Positions 44,521 to 53,764 are shown, counted from the stretch's first letter. The stretch: 64,000 bases of DNA from MFZZ01 sp964582715 (GCA_964582715.1 CAZOSM010000001.1:422471-486470); one strand, 5' to 3'. Numbers and translations: made by a program. Notes: generated by a model from the sequence alone, not told the origin.

Positions 44521-45246
44521 ATGAAAGGAGTTATTCTTGCAGGCGGTAAAGCTACCCGCCTTCGTCCTCTAACCAAAATTACTTCAAAACAACTGTTGCC
44601 GGTATACAACAAGCCGATGATCTTTTACCCTATAGAGACACTTACTAAAGCTGGTATTACAGACATCCTTATTATTATCGCACCCGATTACGCAGGTCAC
44701 TTTTTAAATTTACTTGGATCTGGAAAAGAATTTGGAGCCCGTTTTACATATGAAATTCAGGATGAAGCAAGAGGTCTTGCAGATGCTTTCCGTATTGGTG
44801 CCAACTTTATTGGTCAAGATAATGTGGCACTTATTCTTGGCGATAACATCTTTGATTACGACTTTACAAACGATATTCAAAGTTTCCAAAAAGGAGCTCT
44901 CAACTTTGTTAAAAAAGTACATGACCCACAAAGGTACGGTGTGGTTGAATTTGATGAGAATATGAATGTCCTTTCTATCGAAGAAAAACCAGAGAATCCA
45001 AAGAGTGAGTACGCTTCTGTTGGGTTTTATGTGTATGACAACAATGTAGTACAGATTGCTAAAGACCTTCAACCATCTAGCCGTGGAGAGATAGAAATTA
45101 ATGGGAACCCCAGCGTTAATAATACCTATTTAGAAAAAGGTGAATTAAAAGTAAGTATTATGGATGGCTCTTGGCATGATGCAGGTACATTTGACAGTCT
45201 GCTTGCTGCCAATAATTATTGGGCAAAGAAAGCTAGTAATACATAA
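44521..45246 (+). CDS. Sugar-1-phosphate nucleotidyltransferase, RmlA-like
   Basis: A 241-aa enzyme that makes NDP-sugars from sugar-1-phosphate and NTP. N-terminal signature MKGVILAGGKATRLRPLTK and KQLLPVYNKPMI; DNIFDYDF carries the metal-binding Asp; IEEKPENPKS, ASVGFYVYD, RGEIEING and WHDAGTFDSLL match glucose-1-phosphate thymidylyltransferase (RmlA). It is shorter than RmlA (about 290) because the C-terminal extension is missing, as in the short-form archaeal and CPR members. The expected product is dTDP-glucose or similar, precursor for rhamnose or other deoxysugars in the surface glycan. No RmlB, C or D genes are in this window. Confidence 0.85.
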   Translation: MKGVILAGGKATRLRPLTKITSKQLLPVYNKPMIFYPIETLTKAGITDILIIIAPDYAGHFLNLLGSGKEFGARFTYEIQDEARGLADAFRIGANFIGQDNVALILGDNIFDYDFTNDIQSFQKGALNFVKKVHDPQRYGVVEFDENMNVLSIEEKPENPKSEYASVGFYVYDNNVVQIAKDLQPSSRGEIEINGNPSVNNTYLEKGELKVSIMDGSWHDAGTFDSLLAANNYWAKKASNT

Positions 45247-45270
45247 CATTTAGTCGTATTATTAATATAT

Positions 45271-45522
45271 ATGGATACAATTCAAATTCTGCTTATTATC
45301 GTACTTAGTATTTCTACCGTATTATTAACTGTTGTAGGGATACAGCTTGTCCTCATATTACAATCTCTTCGTAAAACTATTAATAATGTCAACAAAATTG
45401 TGAATGGCTTTGATGCGATAGGCATGGGTCTTAAGCATGGTATTGGCGAAGCAACTGGATTTATTAATGGATTTAAGACAATTTTGAAAATTGTAGATTT
45501 ATACAAAAAGAAAAATGACTAA
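45271..45522 (+). CDS. Small single-pass membrane protein
   Basis: An 83-aa protein with one membrane helix (about 5-29) followed by an amphipathic segment (SLRKTINNVNKIVNGFD) and a Gly-rich middle, ending Lys-rich. The layout recalls DUF948-like envelope proteins, but I would not assign it. TATTAT lies 8 nt before the ATG. Its stop overlaps the start of the next gene by 8 nt, and the pair probably acts together. Confidence 0.6.
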   Translation: MDTIQILLIIVLSISTVLLTVVGIQLVLILQSLRKTINNVNKIVNGFDAIGMGLKHGIGEATGFINGFKTILKIVDLYKKKND

Positions 45523-45739
45523 AGAAAAACCACACTCAGACAACTTTTGGTCAGGTTTTGCTCTTGGTACCTTAGCTGGAGGAGCAATTCTCTATGCATT
45601 TACCACAAAAAGGGGTAGAGCTACTGTTAAAAAAATGCTTGATAACACAGAAACATTAGAGCATAATATTGAGAATATACTTGATATGCTCAAAAAAAAT
45701 GAGCTTATATCTCATGACGAAAAAGAAAACTTCAAATAA
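45515..45739 (+). CDS. YtxH-like small membrane protein
   Basis: A 74-aa protein with a short N-terminus, a Gly-rich membrane segment (FWSGFALGTLAGGAILYAF, about 11-29), then a basic helix (TKRGRATVKKML) and a predicted coiled coil to the end. This is the usual layout of YtxH-like proteins, general-stress membrane proteins of unknown action. It overlaps the preceding small membrane protein gene by 8 nt. The end lies about 20 nt before the rpoB promoter. Confidence 0.6.
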   Translation: MTKEKPHSDNFWSGFALGTLAGGAILYAFTTKRGRATVKKMLDNTETLEHNIENILDMLKKNELISHDEKENFK

Positions 45740-45762
45740 CCCAAAAATAAACTCATTTATTG

Positions 45763-45791
45763 TTGACTTTTATATAGCTATATAGTATAGT
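45763..45791 (+). promoter_or_regulatory. rpoBC promoter
   Basis: TTGACT at 45763-45768, exactly 17 nt, then TATAGT at 45786-45791: the best -35/-10 pair of the gene-dense region. Transcription should begin near 45798, after the first ATG of the rpoB frame. Confidence 0.75.
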
Positions 45792-45801
45792 TATGCAATC
45801 G

Positions 45802-45826
45802 CCCTATGAATTTAGGGGATTTTTTT
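45802..45826 (+). terminator. Promoter-proximal attenuator-like hairpin in the rpoB leader
   Basis: CCCTA (45802-45806) pairs with TAGGG (45813-45817) around a 6-nt loop, followed by seven consecutive T (45820-45826). It begins about 5 nt after the predicted transcription start, so a large share of rpoB transcripts might stop after about 30 nt. It could also end upstream transcription. Confidence 0.55.
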
Positions 45827-45852
45827 ATTTGTTAAAACTTCTAAACGCCCAA

Positions 45853-48800
45853 ATGACAGCAATATCCTCCTCTAATCAAATATTACTAGGTACTGAAGAA
45901 AAGTACATGAAGGATTTTAATTTAATTGAGATACAGCAGCAGTTTTGGCAGAGATTTTTAGATAAAGACTTAAGAGAGATTGTAGAAGAGTTTTTCCCTA
46001 TTGAAGATTACACTGGCAAGAAACTGACGCTCCATTTTGAAGATCTCTTTTTCGGTGAACCAAGATATCCTCTTGAACTCTGTGTTCAGAAAAAACTCAC
46101 CTATGATCTTCCTGTGTATCTCCGTTTATCTATAGAAAATAAGAAGACTGGTAAAAGCAAGTCACAGGATGTGTACTTCTTTAACCTCCCAATTATGACA
46201 GAAAAAGGAACCTTCATTATTAATGGTATTGAGCGTGCAGTTATTTCACAGATCGTAAGATCTCCTGGAATGTACTTTACAGCAGAAATTGATAAAACAA
46301 CTGGACTCACTCTGTACAATGCAGAGATCCGTCCATATATTGGATCTTGGATTGATGTAACTATTAATAAATATGGACTTATAGAAGTAAAAATAAATAA
46401 AAGAAGAAAGATGCTCGCATCTGTATTCCTCAAACTCTTTGAAGACATGAGTAACACAGATATGATGACACACTTCCAAGGTTTGGATCAAGATCTTATT
46501 GAAAAATATATTGCTCCTACCCTTAAAAAAGATCGTACAACAAACCGCGATGAAGCAGTACTTGAGTTTTACCGAAAAGTAAAACCGGGTGAACCTCTTA
46601 TTCTTGAAAATGCTTATAAAACCTTAAATTCATTATTCTTTGATCCAAAAAGATACTCAATGAGTAATGTAGGTCGTTATAAGATTAATAAAAAACTTGG
46701 CCTGAATATTGAGAATACTCCAGAAAATTACCTTCTTACCAAAGAAGATATTATTGCTGGACTTAAATATCTTGTCCAATTGACAAAAGGACAAGGAGAA
46801 TTTGATGATATTGATCACCTTGGAAACAGAAGACTTCGAACAGTTGGAGAACTCATTGGCATGTACGGTATTCGTGCTGGAATGATCAGAGTAGAAAAAG
46901 AAGTAAAAGAAAGAATGAGTTTAATCACCTCAGATGTAAACCCAACTCCTTCCCAGGTTTTAAACAATAAACCACTTATTGCAACAATCAATATTTTCTA
47001 TAAAACAAGTCAGCTTTCTACTATCGTCGATCAGACCAACCCACTTTCAGAACTCGATAACTTAAGAAGAATCACTGTTGGTGGACCAGGTGGTATCGAA
47101 AAACAGAGAGCTTCCTTCTCAATCCGTGATATCGCAGCTTCCCAATATGGACGTATTGATCCTATTAGATCACCAGAAGGTCCAAACATTGGTGTTGTTA
47201 CTTATATGGCTCTTTACAGCCGTGCGAATGAATACGGATTCCTTGAAACACCTTACAAGAGAGTAAAAATTGAAAAGAAAGGTAACAAAACTGTAGCAAC
47301 TGTTACAAACGATGTTGACTACTTACAAGCAGATGATGAAGAGCAGTACTATATTACTTCAGCAAATATTGCTCTTGATGAAAATGGTGTTATCCAGGAT
47401 GAAATGGTCGTTGCCCGACACAAGGGTGAAATTATTGAAGTACCTGTTGAACAAATCAACTATATTGATGTCTCACCAAGGCAAGCAATTGGTATTTCTG
47501 CAGCAATGATTCCATTTATTCAAAATGATGATGCATCTCGTGCTCTCATGGGATCACACATGCAATGTCAGGCTGTACCTTTGGTCAAACCACAGGCTCC
47601 ATTTGTTGGAACAGGTATGGAAGAAATCGTTTCTAAGGAACTAGGTCGTACTATTGTTGCACCAGAAGATGGAGAAGTTGAGTATGTCGATGGTCAGAAG
47701 GTTACATTTAAAGGAAAATCTGGAAAGAAACATGAATACAAACTTGAACGTTACATCCGTACAAACCGTGATGTTGCATTTGATCAGAAACCACGTGTTG
47801 AACCAAAACAGAAACTCAAGAAAGGTGATTTAATTGTTGATGGACCAACCAGTGAAGGTGGAAAACTTGCACTTGGTCAAAACCTTGTAATTGCATATAC
47901 CTCTCTTAAAGGTTTAGGTTACGAAGACGGTTTCGTTATTTCAGAAAGACTTCTGAAAGACGATGTCTTCACCTCTATTTCTTCTGAAGAATATGTAGCA
48001 GATGTAGTAGATACCAAACTTGGTCCAGAAGAACTTACACGTGATCTTCCAAATGTCCGTGAAGAAGTTCTTCAAAACTTAGATAAAGATGGTCATGTCT
48101 TGCTTGGCACACAGGTCAAGGGCGGAGACATCTTAGTAGGTAAAGTCGCTCCAAAAGGTGAACGAGAACTTACTGCAGAAGAAAGACTTCTTCGTGCAAT
48201 CTTTGGAGAAAAAGCAAAAGACGTAAAAGATACCTCACTCCGCATGCCATATGGAGATCGTGGTACAGTTGTAAATATTGATACTATTAACTCAAAGAAA
48301 GATCCAAATGAACTTGAGCCAAGTATTATCGAGAGAATTTTGGTGCAGACGTCTCAACTGAGAAAAGTCAAAGTTGGTGATAAGCTTGCAGGTCGACACG
48401 GAAACAAAGGTGTCATCTCAAAGATTCTTCCGGAACACGACATGCCATACTTGGAAGATGGAACACCGGTAGATATTATTATCTCCCCTCTTTCCATTCT
48501 TGCTCGTATGAACCTGGGTCAGCTCTTTGAAACAATTTTCGGATGGATCGCACTTAAGAATAATAAATATATTTCAGTTCCAACATTTGAACGCATTAAA
48601 GAAGACTTTATCTTTAATGAGATGGAAAAACTAGGTTTCCCAACCAATGGTAAGGTAACCTTATACGACGGTACAACGGGTCAACCATTTGATAGACAGG
48701 TACTTGTTGGAATTGGTTACATTATGAAACTGATCCACATGGTGGAAGACAAATTCCATGCACGATCTGTCGGACCATACTCTCTTGTTACTCAGCAACC

Positions 48801-49053
48801 TCTTGGTGGTAAATCACAGATGGGTGGACAAAGATTCGGAGAGATGGAAGTTTGGGCACTTGAAGCTCATCGTGTACCTTCAACATTACAAGAAATGCTG
48901 ACAATTAAATCTGATGACGTCCGTGGACGTCAGAAAACATTTGAAGCAATTATTAAGGGACTAGACATTCCTCAATCAAGTGTTCCAGAATCTTTTAATG
49001 TTCTTGTCAAAGAACTTAATGCACTTGGATTATCAATTGACTATATCGAATAA
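45853..49053 (+). CDS. rpoB: RNA polymerase beta subunit
   Basis: Beta subunit of RNA polymerase, 1066 aa from the ATG at 45853 (the open frame reaches an ATG at 45793, but that lies before the predicted transcription start and inside an attenuator). Conserved landmarks: LIEIQQQFWQRFL near the N-terminus; the rifampicin region with DQTNPLSELDNLRRITVGG; RSPEGPNIGVV; KLKKGDLIVDGP; GYEDGFVISERLL; DKLAGRHGNKGVIS; GGKSQMGGQRFGEMEVWAL. It lacks the large lineage inserts of proteobacterial RpoB. rpoC starts 5 nt downstream. At the rifampicin pocket, the positions equivalent to E. coli His526 and Ser531 are Asn403 and Thr408. Confidence 0.96.
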   Translation: MTAISSSNQILLGTEEKYMKDFNLIEIQQQFWQRFLDKDLREIVEEFFPIEDYTGKKLTLHFEDLFFGEPRYPLELCVQKKLTYDLPVYLRLSIENKKTGKSKSQDVYFFNLPIMTEKGTFIINGIERAVISQIVRSPGMYFTAEIDKTTGLTLYNAEIRPYIGSWIDVTINKYGLIEVKINKRRKMLASVFLKLFEDMSNTDMMTHFQGLDQDLIEKYIAPTLKKDRTTNRDEAVLEFYRKVKPGEPLILENAYKTLNSLFFDPKRYSMSNVGRYKINKKLGLNIENTPENYLLTKEDIIAGLKYLVQLTKGQGEFDDIDHLGNRRLRTVGELIGMYGIRAGMIRVEKEVKERMSLITSDVNPTPSQVLNNKPLIATINIFYKTSQLSTIVDQTNPLSELDNLRRITVGGPGGIEKQRASFSIRDIAASQYGRIDPIRSPEGPNIGVVTYMALYSRANEYGFLETPYKRVKIEKKGNKTVATVTNDVDYLQADDEEQYYITSANIALDENGVIQDEMVVARHKGEIIEVPVEQINYIDVSPRQAIGISAAMIPFIQNDDASRALMGSHMQCQAVPLVKPQAPFVGTGMEEIVSKELGRTIVAPEDGEVEYVDGQKVTFKGKSGKKHEYKLERYIRTNRDVAFDQKPRVEPKQKLKKGDLIVDGPTSEGGKLALGQNLVIAYTSLKGLGYEDGFVISERLLKDDVFTSISSEEYVADVVDTKLGPEELTRDLPNVREEVLQNLDKDGHVLLGTQVKGGDILVGKVAPKGERELTAEERLLRAIFGEKAKDVKDTSLRMPYGDRGTVVNIDTINSKKDPNELEPSIIERILVQTSQLRKVKVGDKLAGRHGNKGVISKILPEHDMPYLEDGTPVDIIISPLSILARMNLGQLFETIFGWIALKNNKYISVPTFERIKEDFIFNEMEKLGFPTNGKVTLYDGTTGQPFDRQVLVGIGYIMKLIHMVEDKFHARSVGPYSLVTQQPLGGKSQMGGQRFGEMEVWALEAHRVPSTLQEMLTIKSDDVRGRQKTFEAIIKGLDIPQSSVPESFNVLVKELNALGLSIDYIE

Positions 49054-49058
49054 TACCT

Positions 49059-52000
49059 ATGGACGAACTACCAATCGTGGATTTTTCAGGTCTAAGAATT
49101 AGACTTGCATCTCCAGAAGACATAATGAAGTGGTCTCATGGTGAAGTAACAAAGCCAGAGACAATTAATTACCGAACCTTTAGACCGGAAAAAGATGGTT
49201 TATTTGATGAACGTATCTTCGGCCCTACAAAGGATTATGAATGTTACTGTGGAAAATATAAACGAATTCGTTACAAAGGTATCGTATGTGATCGCTGTGG
49301 TGTAGAAGTTACTTCCTCTGTTGTTCGCCGTGAACGCATGGGTCATATTAAACTCGCAACACCTGTCGCTCACATCTGGTACTTTAAAGGTGCTTCTTCT
49401 CCTTTAAGTATTATTTTAGATATTCCAACTCAAACTCTTGAAAGAATTGTGTACTATGCTCTGTACCTCGTCATTGATGTAGATAAGGACAAACAAAAAG
49501 ATACTGTAGATGCACTTGATAAGATGCGTGAAGAAGAACTGAGTAAACAAGAAGAATGGTACGAAGCAGAAAAAGCAAAACTTAATAAAGATTTTGAAAA
49601 ACAAAGAACAGATACCGATAAAAAAATTCCTGCTGCAGAACAAAAAGAACTCGCAATGCAGGAAATTGATTTAAAAGAAAGAGAACAACTCAGAAGACTT
49701 TCTGACAGATTTGTTGAAAGAAAATCTCAACACATTGCTATCTACGAAAGACTTATTAAAGTTGTTAAGACTCTTCGACCAATGGATATTCTTGAGGAAG
49801 AAGACTACTTGTTCTTAAAAGATCAGGAACTTGATGCTTTTGTAAAAGTTGGCATGGGTGCAGAAGTTATTCATAAGCTTCTTAGTGAGCAAGACTTAAA
49901 ACAACTGCTCAATGCAACCATGAGTAAACTCCAGAAAGCAAAAGGAGATAAAAGAAGTAAATTACTTAAAAAAGTAAGAATTATTGAATCATTCATTAAG
50001 AGTAAAATCTCTCCAGAATGGATGCTTGTATCTATTCTTCCAGTTGTTCCACCAGACCTTCGTCCGGTTGTTCAACTCCCAGGAGGAAAGTTTGCAACTT
50101 CTGACTTGAACGATTTATACAGAAGAGTTATCAATAGAAATATCCGTTTAGCACAACTTATTGAACTCGGAGCACCTGAGATTATCTTAAGAAATGAAAA
50201 AAGAATGCTTCAAGAAGCAGTAGATTCTCTTCTTGATCTTCAAAAATCACGTGGCCGAACTCAGACTCGTCGATCTGCAAAGAAACTTAAGTCTCTTTCA
50301 GACATCCTGAGAGGTAAGCAAGGTCGTTTCCGACAAAACTTACTCGGTAAGCGTGTTGATTACTCTGGTCGTTCTACCATTATCGTAGGAGCAGATCTTA
50401 AAATTGATCAATGTGGTATTCCAAAAGAGATGGCACTTGAACTCTTTAAGCCACATTTACTTCACGAAATTATAATTCGTGGTCTTGCGCCAAATATAAA
50501 AAGTGCAAAGAACTTCCTCGAAGAACGTGAACCAATTATTTATGACATTCTTGAAGAAATTACCAAAAATCATCCTGTGCTTTTGAACCGGGCACCAACC
50601 CTGCACAAACTCTCAATTCTTGGATTCTATCCTGTTTTGACAGACGAAAGTGCAATTAAACTTCATCCTACAGTCTGTGCTGGTTACAATGCAGACTTCG
50701 ATGGTGATGCAATGGGTGTTTTTGTACCTCTTTCTCAAGAATCTATTGAAGAGGTTAAAGCTCGCATGCTTCCATACAGAAATTTATTGAAGCCAGCTGA
50801 TGGAACTCCAATCGTCCTTCCAAACAAGGAGATGGCACTTGGTGTATATTACATCACAACTTTAGATAAAGATTACAAATATGAAAAAGAAGAAGACTTA
50901 AAAGTCTATGCATCAAAGGATGAAGCAATCAGTAATTATCATTTAGGAAGAATTACATTAAGACAACCAATTCGAGTTAGAGTTGATGGCAACATCATTA
51001 CAACTTCTACAGGTAGAATTCTTTTCAATGATACATTGCCAGAAAAGCTTCAGTATGTAAATGAAGATGTAAAAGCTTCTGATATCAAATCACTTGTTGT
51101 TGAAGCAACCAAATTCCTTCCAGACGAAGAAGTTGGTGCACTCATCGACAAAATTAAAGATATTGGTTTCTGGGGTGCTACTATGGCCGGTGGTCTCTCT
51201 GTTTCTATCTTCGACTGTAAGATCATAGAGAACAAAGATGAACTTGTTGCAGAAACAGAAACTGAAGTTGTAAAAGCACAAGACAACTTTAATCAAGGTC
51301 TTCTGACACTTGAAGAAAAGAAACGTATTACCAACAAACTATGGATTGATACTACAGAAAAATTAGCAGATCTTACCTGGGATGAAATCGAAGATGAAAA
51401 CCCAGTTAAGATTATTATCCAATCTGGAGGTGCTCGTGCTTCTCGTGAACAGCTCAAGCAGCTTTCTGCTATTAAAGGTCTTGTTGTCGACCCAATGGGT
51501 AAAATTATTGAGGTTCCAACAAAATCAAATTATCGTGAAGGTCTTAATATATTCGAATACGTAATCTCAGCAAGAGGTGCACGTAAAGGTCTTACCGACT
51601 CAGCTCTTAAGACAGCCGATGCAGGTTACCTTACGCGTCGTCTCCATGACGTTGCACACGACATGATTGTTCGTGAAGAAGACTGTAATACAGAAGAAGG
51701 TCTTACCGTCTTCTCAACTGGAGAACGTGGAGACAAGATGCTTGCACGTATTGAAGGCCGTTTTGCTTTGAAAGATGTTAAGAACAAAAAAGGCAAAGTC
51801 TTATACGAAGCAGGAACTCTCCTTGATGAAGCAGAACTTAAAGTAATTGCAAAAGAAGATATCGCAGAAGTACATGTACGATCACCTTTGTTCTGTAAAT
51901 CTAAAACAGGTATCTGTCAGAAATGTTATGGAATTGACCTTTCATCTCAAAAACTTGCAGATATTGGAGTCCCAGCAGGTGTACTTGCTGCACAATCTAT

Positions 52001-52880
52001 TGGTGAACCAGGTACACAGCTTACTATGCGTGTCAGACACTTCGGTGGTATCGTCATTTCAGACGTAACTCAAGGTCTTCCACGTGTTGAAGAACTCTTT
52101 GAAACACGAAATCCAAAAGTAGTTTCACCTATTTCAGAAACTGCGGGTAAGGTAAGTGTTTCAGAAGATACCGAACGAGATATGTACATTGTCAAGGTTA
52201 TACCAACCAATGAAGATGATGATACTCAAGAATTCAGTATTCCAAACAGTCAGAAACTAAGAGTAAAAGATGGTGATCTTATCCCAGCTGGAACTCAGAT
52301 CTCTGAAGGATACCTAAACATTAAAGATGTTCTTAGTATCAAAGGATTACATTATGCTCAACAGTATCTCTTAAATGAGATACAAGCAGTATATGAATCT
52401 CAAGGAATCGGAATTCATGACAAGCACTTCGAAGTTATCATTCGAAAGATGAGTGATAAGGTTGTTATCGAAGACGAAGGAGACACCTCATTTACAAAGA
52501 ATGAAGTTGTTTCTCGAGTACGCTTTGATGAAGAAAACAAAAAAGCTCTTGCTGTCGGCGGTAAGCCAGCAGTCGGTAAAGTAACCATATTTGGTATTAC
52601 TCGTGCTGCAATCTACACAGATTCCTGGTTATCTGCTGCTTCATTTGAACAGACAACTAACGTTCTTTCAAAAGCAGCAATCAAAGGACAAGTAGATTAC
52701 TTGCTAGGACTGAAAGAGAATGTTATAATTGGAAGATTAATTCCGGTTACGCACAATCTGATTAATAAATATTATTCTCAATTCCAATCAACTTATGCCA
52801 ACAATAAACCAACTGGTGAGGAAAAGTCGCTTGAAGAGGGACAAGAAGTCCAGAGCGACAGCACTCAAGTCGAATTATAA
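49059..52880 (+). CDS. rpoC: RNA polymerase beta-prime subunit
   Basis: Largest RNA polymerase subunit, 1273 aa. First zinc site CYCGKYKRIRYKGIVCDRCGVEV (about residues 61-85). A coiled-coil insertion of about 90 residues (about 145-240) rich in Lys/Glu lies in the N-terminal third. RGKQGRFRQNLLGKRVDYSGRS, the catalytic metal loop NADFDGDAMGVFVPLS (Gln of the usual DFDGDQ is Ala here), the second zinc site (CNTEE...CKSKTGICQKCYG), GEPGTQLTMRVRHFGG, and the end KENVIIGRLIPVTH. The final ~28 residues extend past the usual end, and 86 nt of the gene also encode the N-terminus of rpsL in another frame. Confidence 0.96.
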   Translation: MDELPIVDFSGLRIRLASPEDIMKWSHGEVTKPETINYRTFRPEKDGLFDERIFGPTKDYECYCGKYKRIRYKGIVCDRCGVEVTSSVVRRERMGHIKLATPVAHIWYFKGASSPLSIILDIPTQTLERIVYYALYLVIDVDKDKQKDTVDALDKMREEELSKQEEWYEAEKAKLNKDFEKQRTDTDKKIPAAEQKELAMQEIDLKEREQLRRLSDRFVERKSQHIAIYERLIKVVKTLRPMDILEEEDYLFLKDQELDAFVKVGMGAEVIHKLLSEQDLKQLLNATMSKLQKAKGDKRSKLLKKVRIIESFIKSKISPEWMLVSILPVVPPDLRPVVQLPGGKFATSDLNDLYRRVINRNIRLAQLIELGAPEIILRNEKRMLQEAVDSLLDLQKSRGRTQTRRSAKKLKSLSDILRGKQGRFRQNLLGKRVDYSGRSTIIVGADLKIDQCGIPKEMALELFKPHLLHEIIIRGLAPNIKSAKNFLEEREPIIYDILEEITKNHPVLLNRAPTLHKLSILGFYPVLTDESAIKLHPTVCAGYNADFDGDAMGVFVPLSQESIEEVKARMLPYRNLLKPADGTPIVLPNKEMALGVYYITTLDKDYKYEKEEDLKVYASKDEAISNYHLGRITLRQPIRVRVDGNIITTSTGRILFNDTLPEKLQYVNEDVKASDIKSLVVEATKFLPDEEVGALIDKIKDIGFWGATMAGGLSVSIFDCKIIENKDELVAETETEVVKAQDNFNQGLLTLEEKKRITNKLWIDTTEKLADLTWDEIEDENPVKIIIQSGGARASREQLKQLSAIKGLVVDPMGKIIEVPTKSNYREGLNIFEYVISARGARKGLTDSALKTADAGYLTRRLHDVAHDMIVREEDCNTEEGLTVFSTGERGDKMLARIEGRFALKDVKNKKGKVLYEAGTLLDEAELKVIAKEDIAEVHVRSPLFCKSKTGICQKCYGIDLSSQKLADIGVPAGVLAAQSIGEPGTQLTMRVRHFGGIVISDVTQGLPRVEELFETRNPKVVSPISETAGKVSVSEDTERDMYIVKVIPTNEDDDTQEFSIPNSQKLRVKDGDLIPAGTQISEGYLNIKDVLSIKGLHYAQQYLLNEIQAVYESQGIGIHDKHFEVIIRKMSDKVVIEDEGDTSFTKNEVVSRVRFDEENKKALAVGGKPAVGKVTIFGITRAAIYTDSWLSAASFEQTTNVLSKAAIKGQVDYLLGLKENVIIGRLIPVTHNLINKYYSQFQSTYANNKPTGEEKSLEEGQEVQSDSTQVEL

Positions 52881-53211
52881 TGCCGTAAAAAGAAAATACG
52901 TAGACACCAATAGCCCAATGAAGCGTGGAGTGTGTACGATTGTACGTACTATGACTCCAAAAAAACCAAACTCAGCACTCCGTAAGGTTGCAAGAGTACG
53001 TCTATCTAATAGAATGGAAGTAACAGCATATATTCAAGGAATTGGACATAATTTAGCAGAGCACTCAATCGTGTTAGTTCGTGGAGGTCGTGTAAAGGAT
53101 CTTCCAGGTGTAAAGTATCATATCGTACGAAATAAATTTGATACTGGTGGCGTAGAAAACCGCACCACATCTAGATCTAAATACGGTACAAAAAAACCAA
53201 AACAGAAATAA
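52795..53211 (+). CDS. rpsL: 30S ribosomal protein S12
   Basis: S12, 138 aa, a decoding-centre protein. The start MPTINQLVRKSR is the invariant family N-terminus, so the start at 52795 is firm even though it lies 86 nt inside rpoC in a different frame. TPKKPNSALRKVARVRL and RGGRVKDLPGVKYH carry the residues that contact 16S rRNA; Lys at both streptomycin positions is wild-type. The C-terminal tail is basic (SKYGTKKPKQK). rpsG follows 20 nt later. Translation is probably coupled to the end of rpoC. Confidence 0.96.
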   Translation: MPTINQLVRKSRLKRDKKSRATALKSNYNAVKRKYVDTNSPMKRGVCTIVRTMTPKKPNSALRKVARVRLSNRMEVTAYIQGIGHNLAEHSIVLVRGGRVKDLPGVKYHIVRNKFDTGGVENRTTSRSKYGTKKPKQK

Positions 53212-53231
53212 TTATTATTTGAATAAAGAAA

Positions 53232-53705
53232 ATGCCTCGACATCAATATAAATCAGCACCACTCGAAATGGATCCAGTTTATGATAGTTATGAAGTAGCA
53301 AAACTGGTTAATTATCTAATGCAGGATGGTAAAAAAAGTGTTGCTCAAAAAGTGGTTTATCAAGCACTTGAAAGCTTAAAAGAAGAAGAAAATGATTCTT
53401 TATTAACACTTAATAAAGCAATAACTAATGTTATGCCAGAAAAAGAAGTCCGACCACGAAGACTTGGTGGTGCTTCATACCTTGTGCCAACAGAAATTCG
53501 TCGTGAAAGAAGAGTCTATCTTGCATTGAACTGGATTTTAGACGCTGCTCGTTCTCGTTCTAATAAAGAATTTAAATCATTTGCAGACAAGCTTGCAATT
53601 GAAATCAAGGAAGCTGCAAAAAACCAAGGTCAAGCTGTTTCTAAAAAAGAGCAGACAGAAAAACTTGCAGAACAGAACAAAGCATTTGCTCACTTAAAGT
53701 GGTAA
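53232..53705 (+). CDS. rpsG: 30S ribosomal protein S7
   Basis: S7, 157 aa, an assembly-nucleating protein that binds the 3' major domain of 16S rRNA. MPRHQYKSAPLEMDPVYDSYEVAKLVNYLMQDGKKSVA is the family N-terminus; NVMPEKEVRPRRLGGASYLVPTEIRRERR is the highly conserved RNA-binding core; the C-terminal helix ends AHLKW. It follows rpsL by 20 nt and is separated from fusA by a hairpin with a T-run. Confidence 0.96.
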   Translation: MPRHQYKSAPLEMDPVYDSYEVAKLVNYLMQDGKKSVAQKVVYQALESLKEEENDSLLTLNKAITNVMPEKEVRPRRLGGASYLVPTEIRRERRVYLALNWILDAARSRSNKEFKSFADKLAIEIKEAAKNQGQAVSKKEQTEKLAEQNKAFAHLKW

Positions 53706-53731
53706 ACTAAGTGATACACAGTCTTTTACCA

Positions 53732-53764
53732 AATCCTAAGCAGCAGAAGTTAGGATTTTTTTTA
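53732..53764 (+). terminator. Intrinsic-terminator-like hairpin between rpsG and fusA
   Basis: AATCCTAA (53732-53739) pairs perfectly with TTAGGATT (53750-53757) around a 10-nt loop and runs into a tract of T. It ends about 17 nt before the fusA ATG, leaving little room for a promoter, so it may be an attenuator controlling the rpsG-to-fusA step. Confidence 0.7.

Noticed and set aside
45793..45852. ATG at 45793 as the rpoB start
   Set aside because: It lies before the predicted transcription start, and the hairpin-T-run would be coding; the extra residues do not resemble RpoB.
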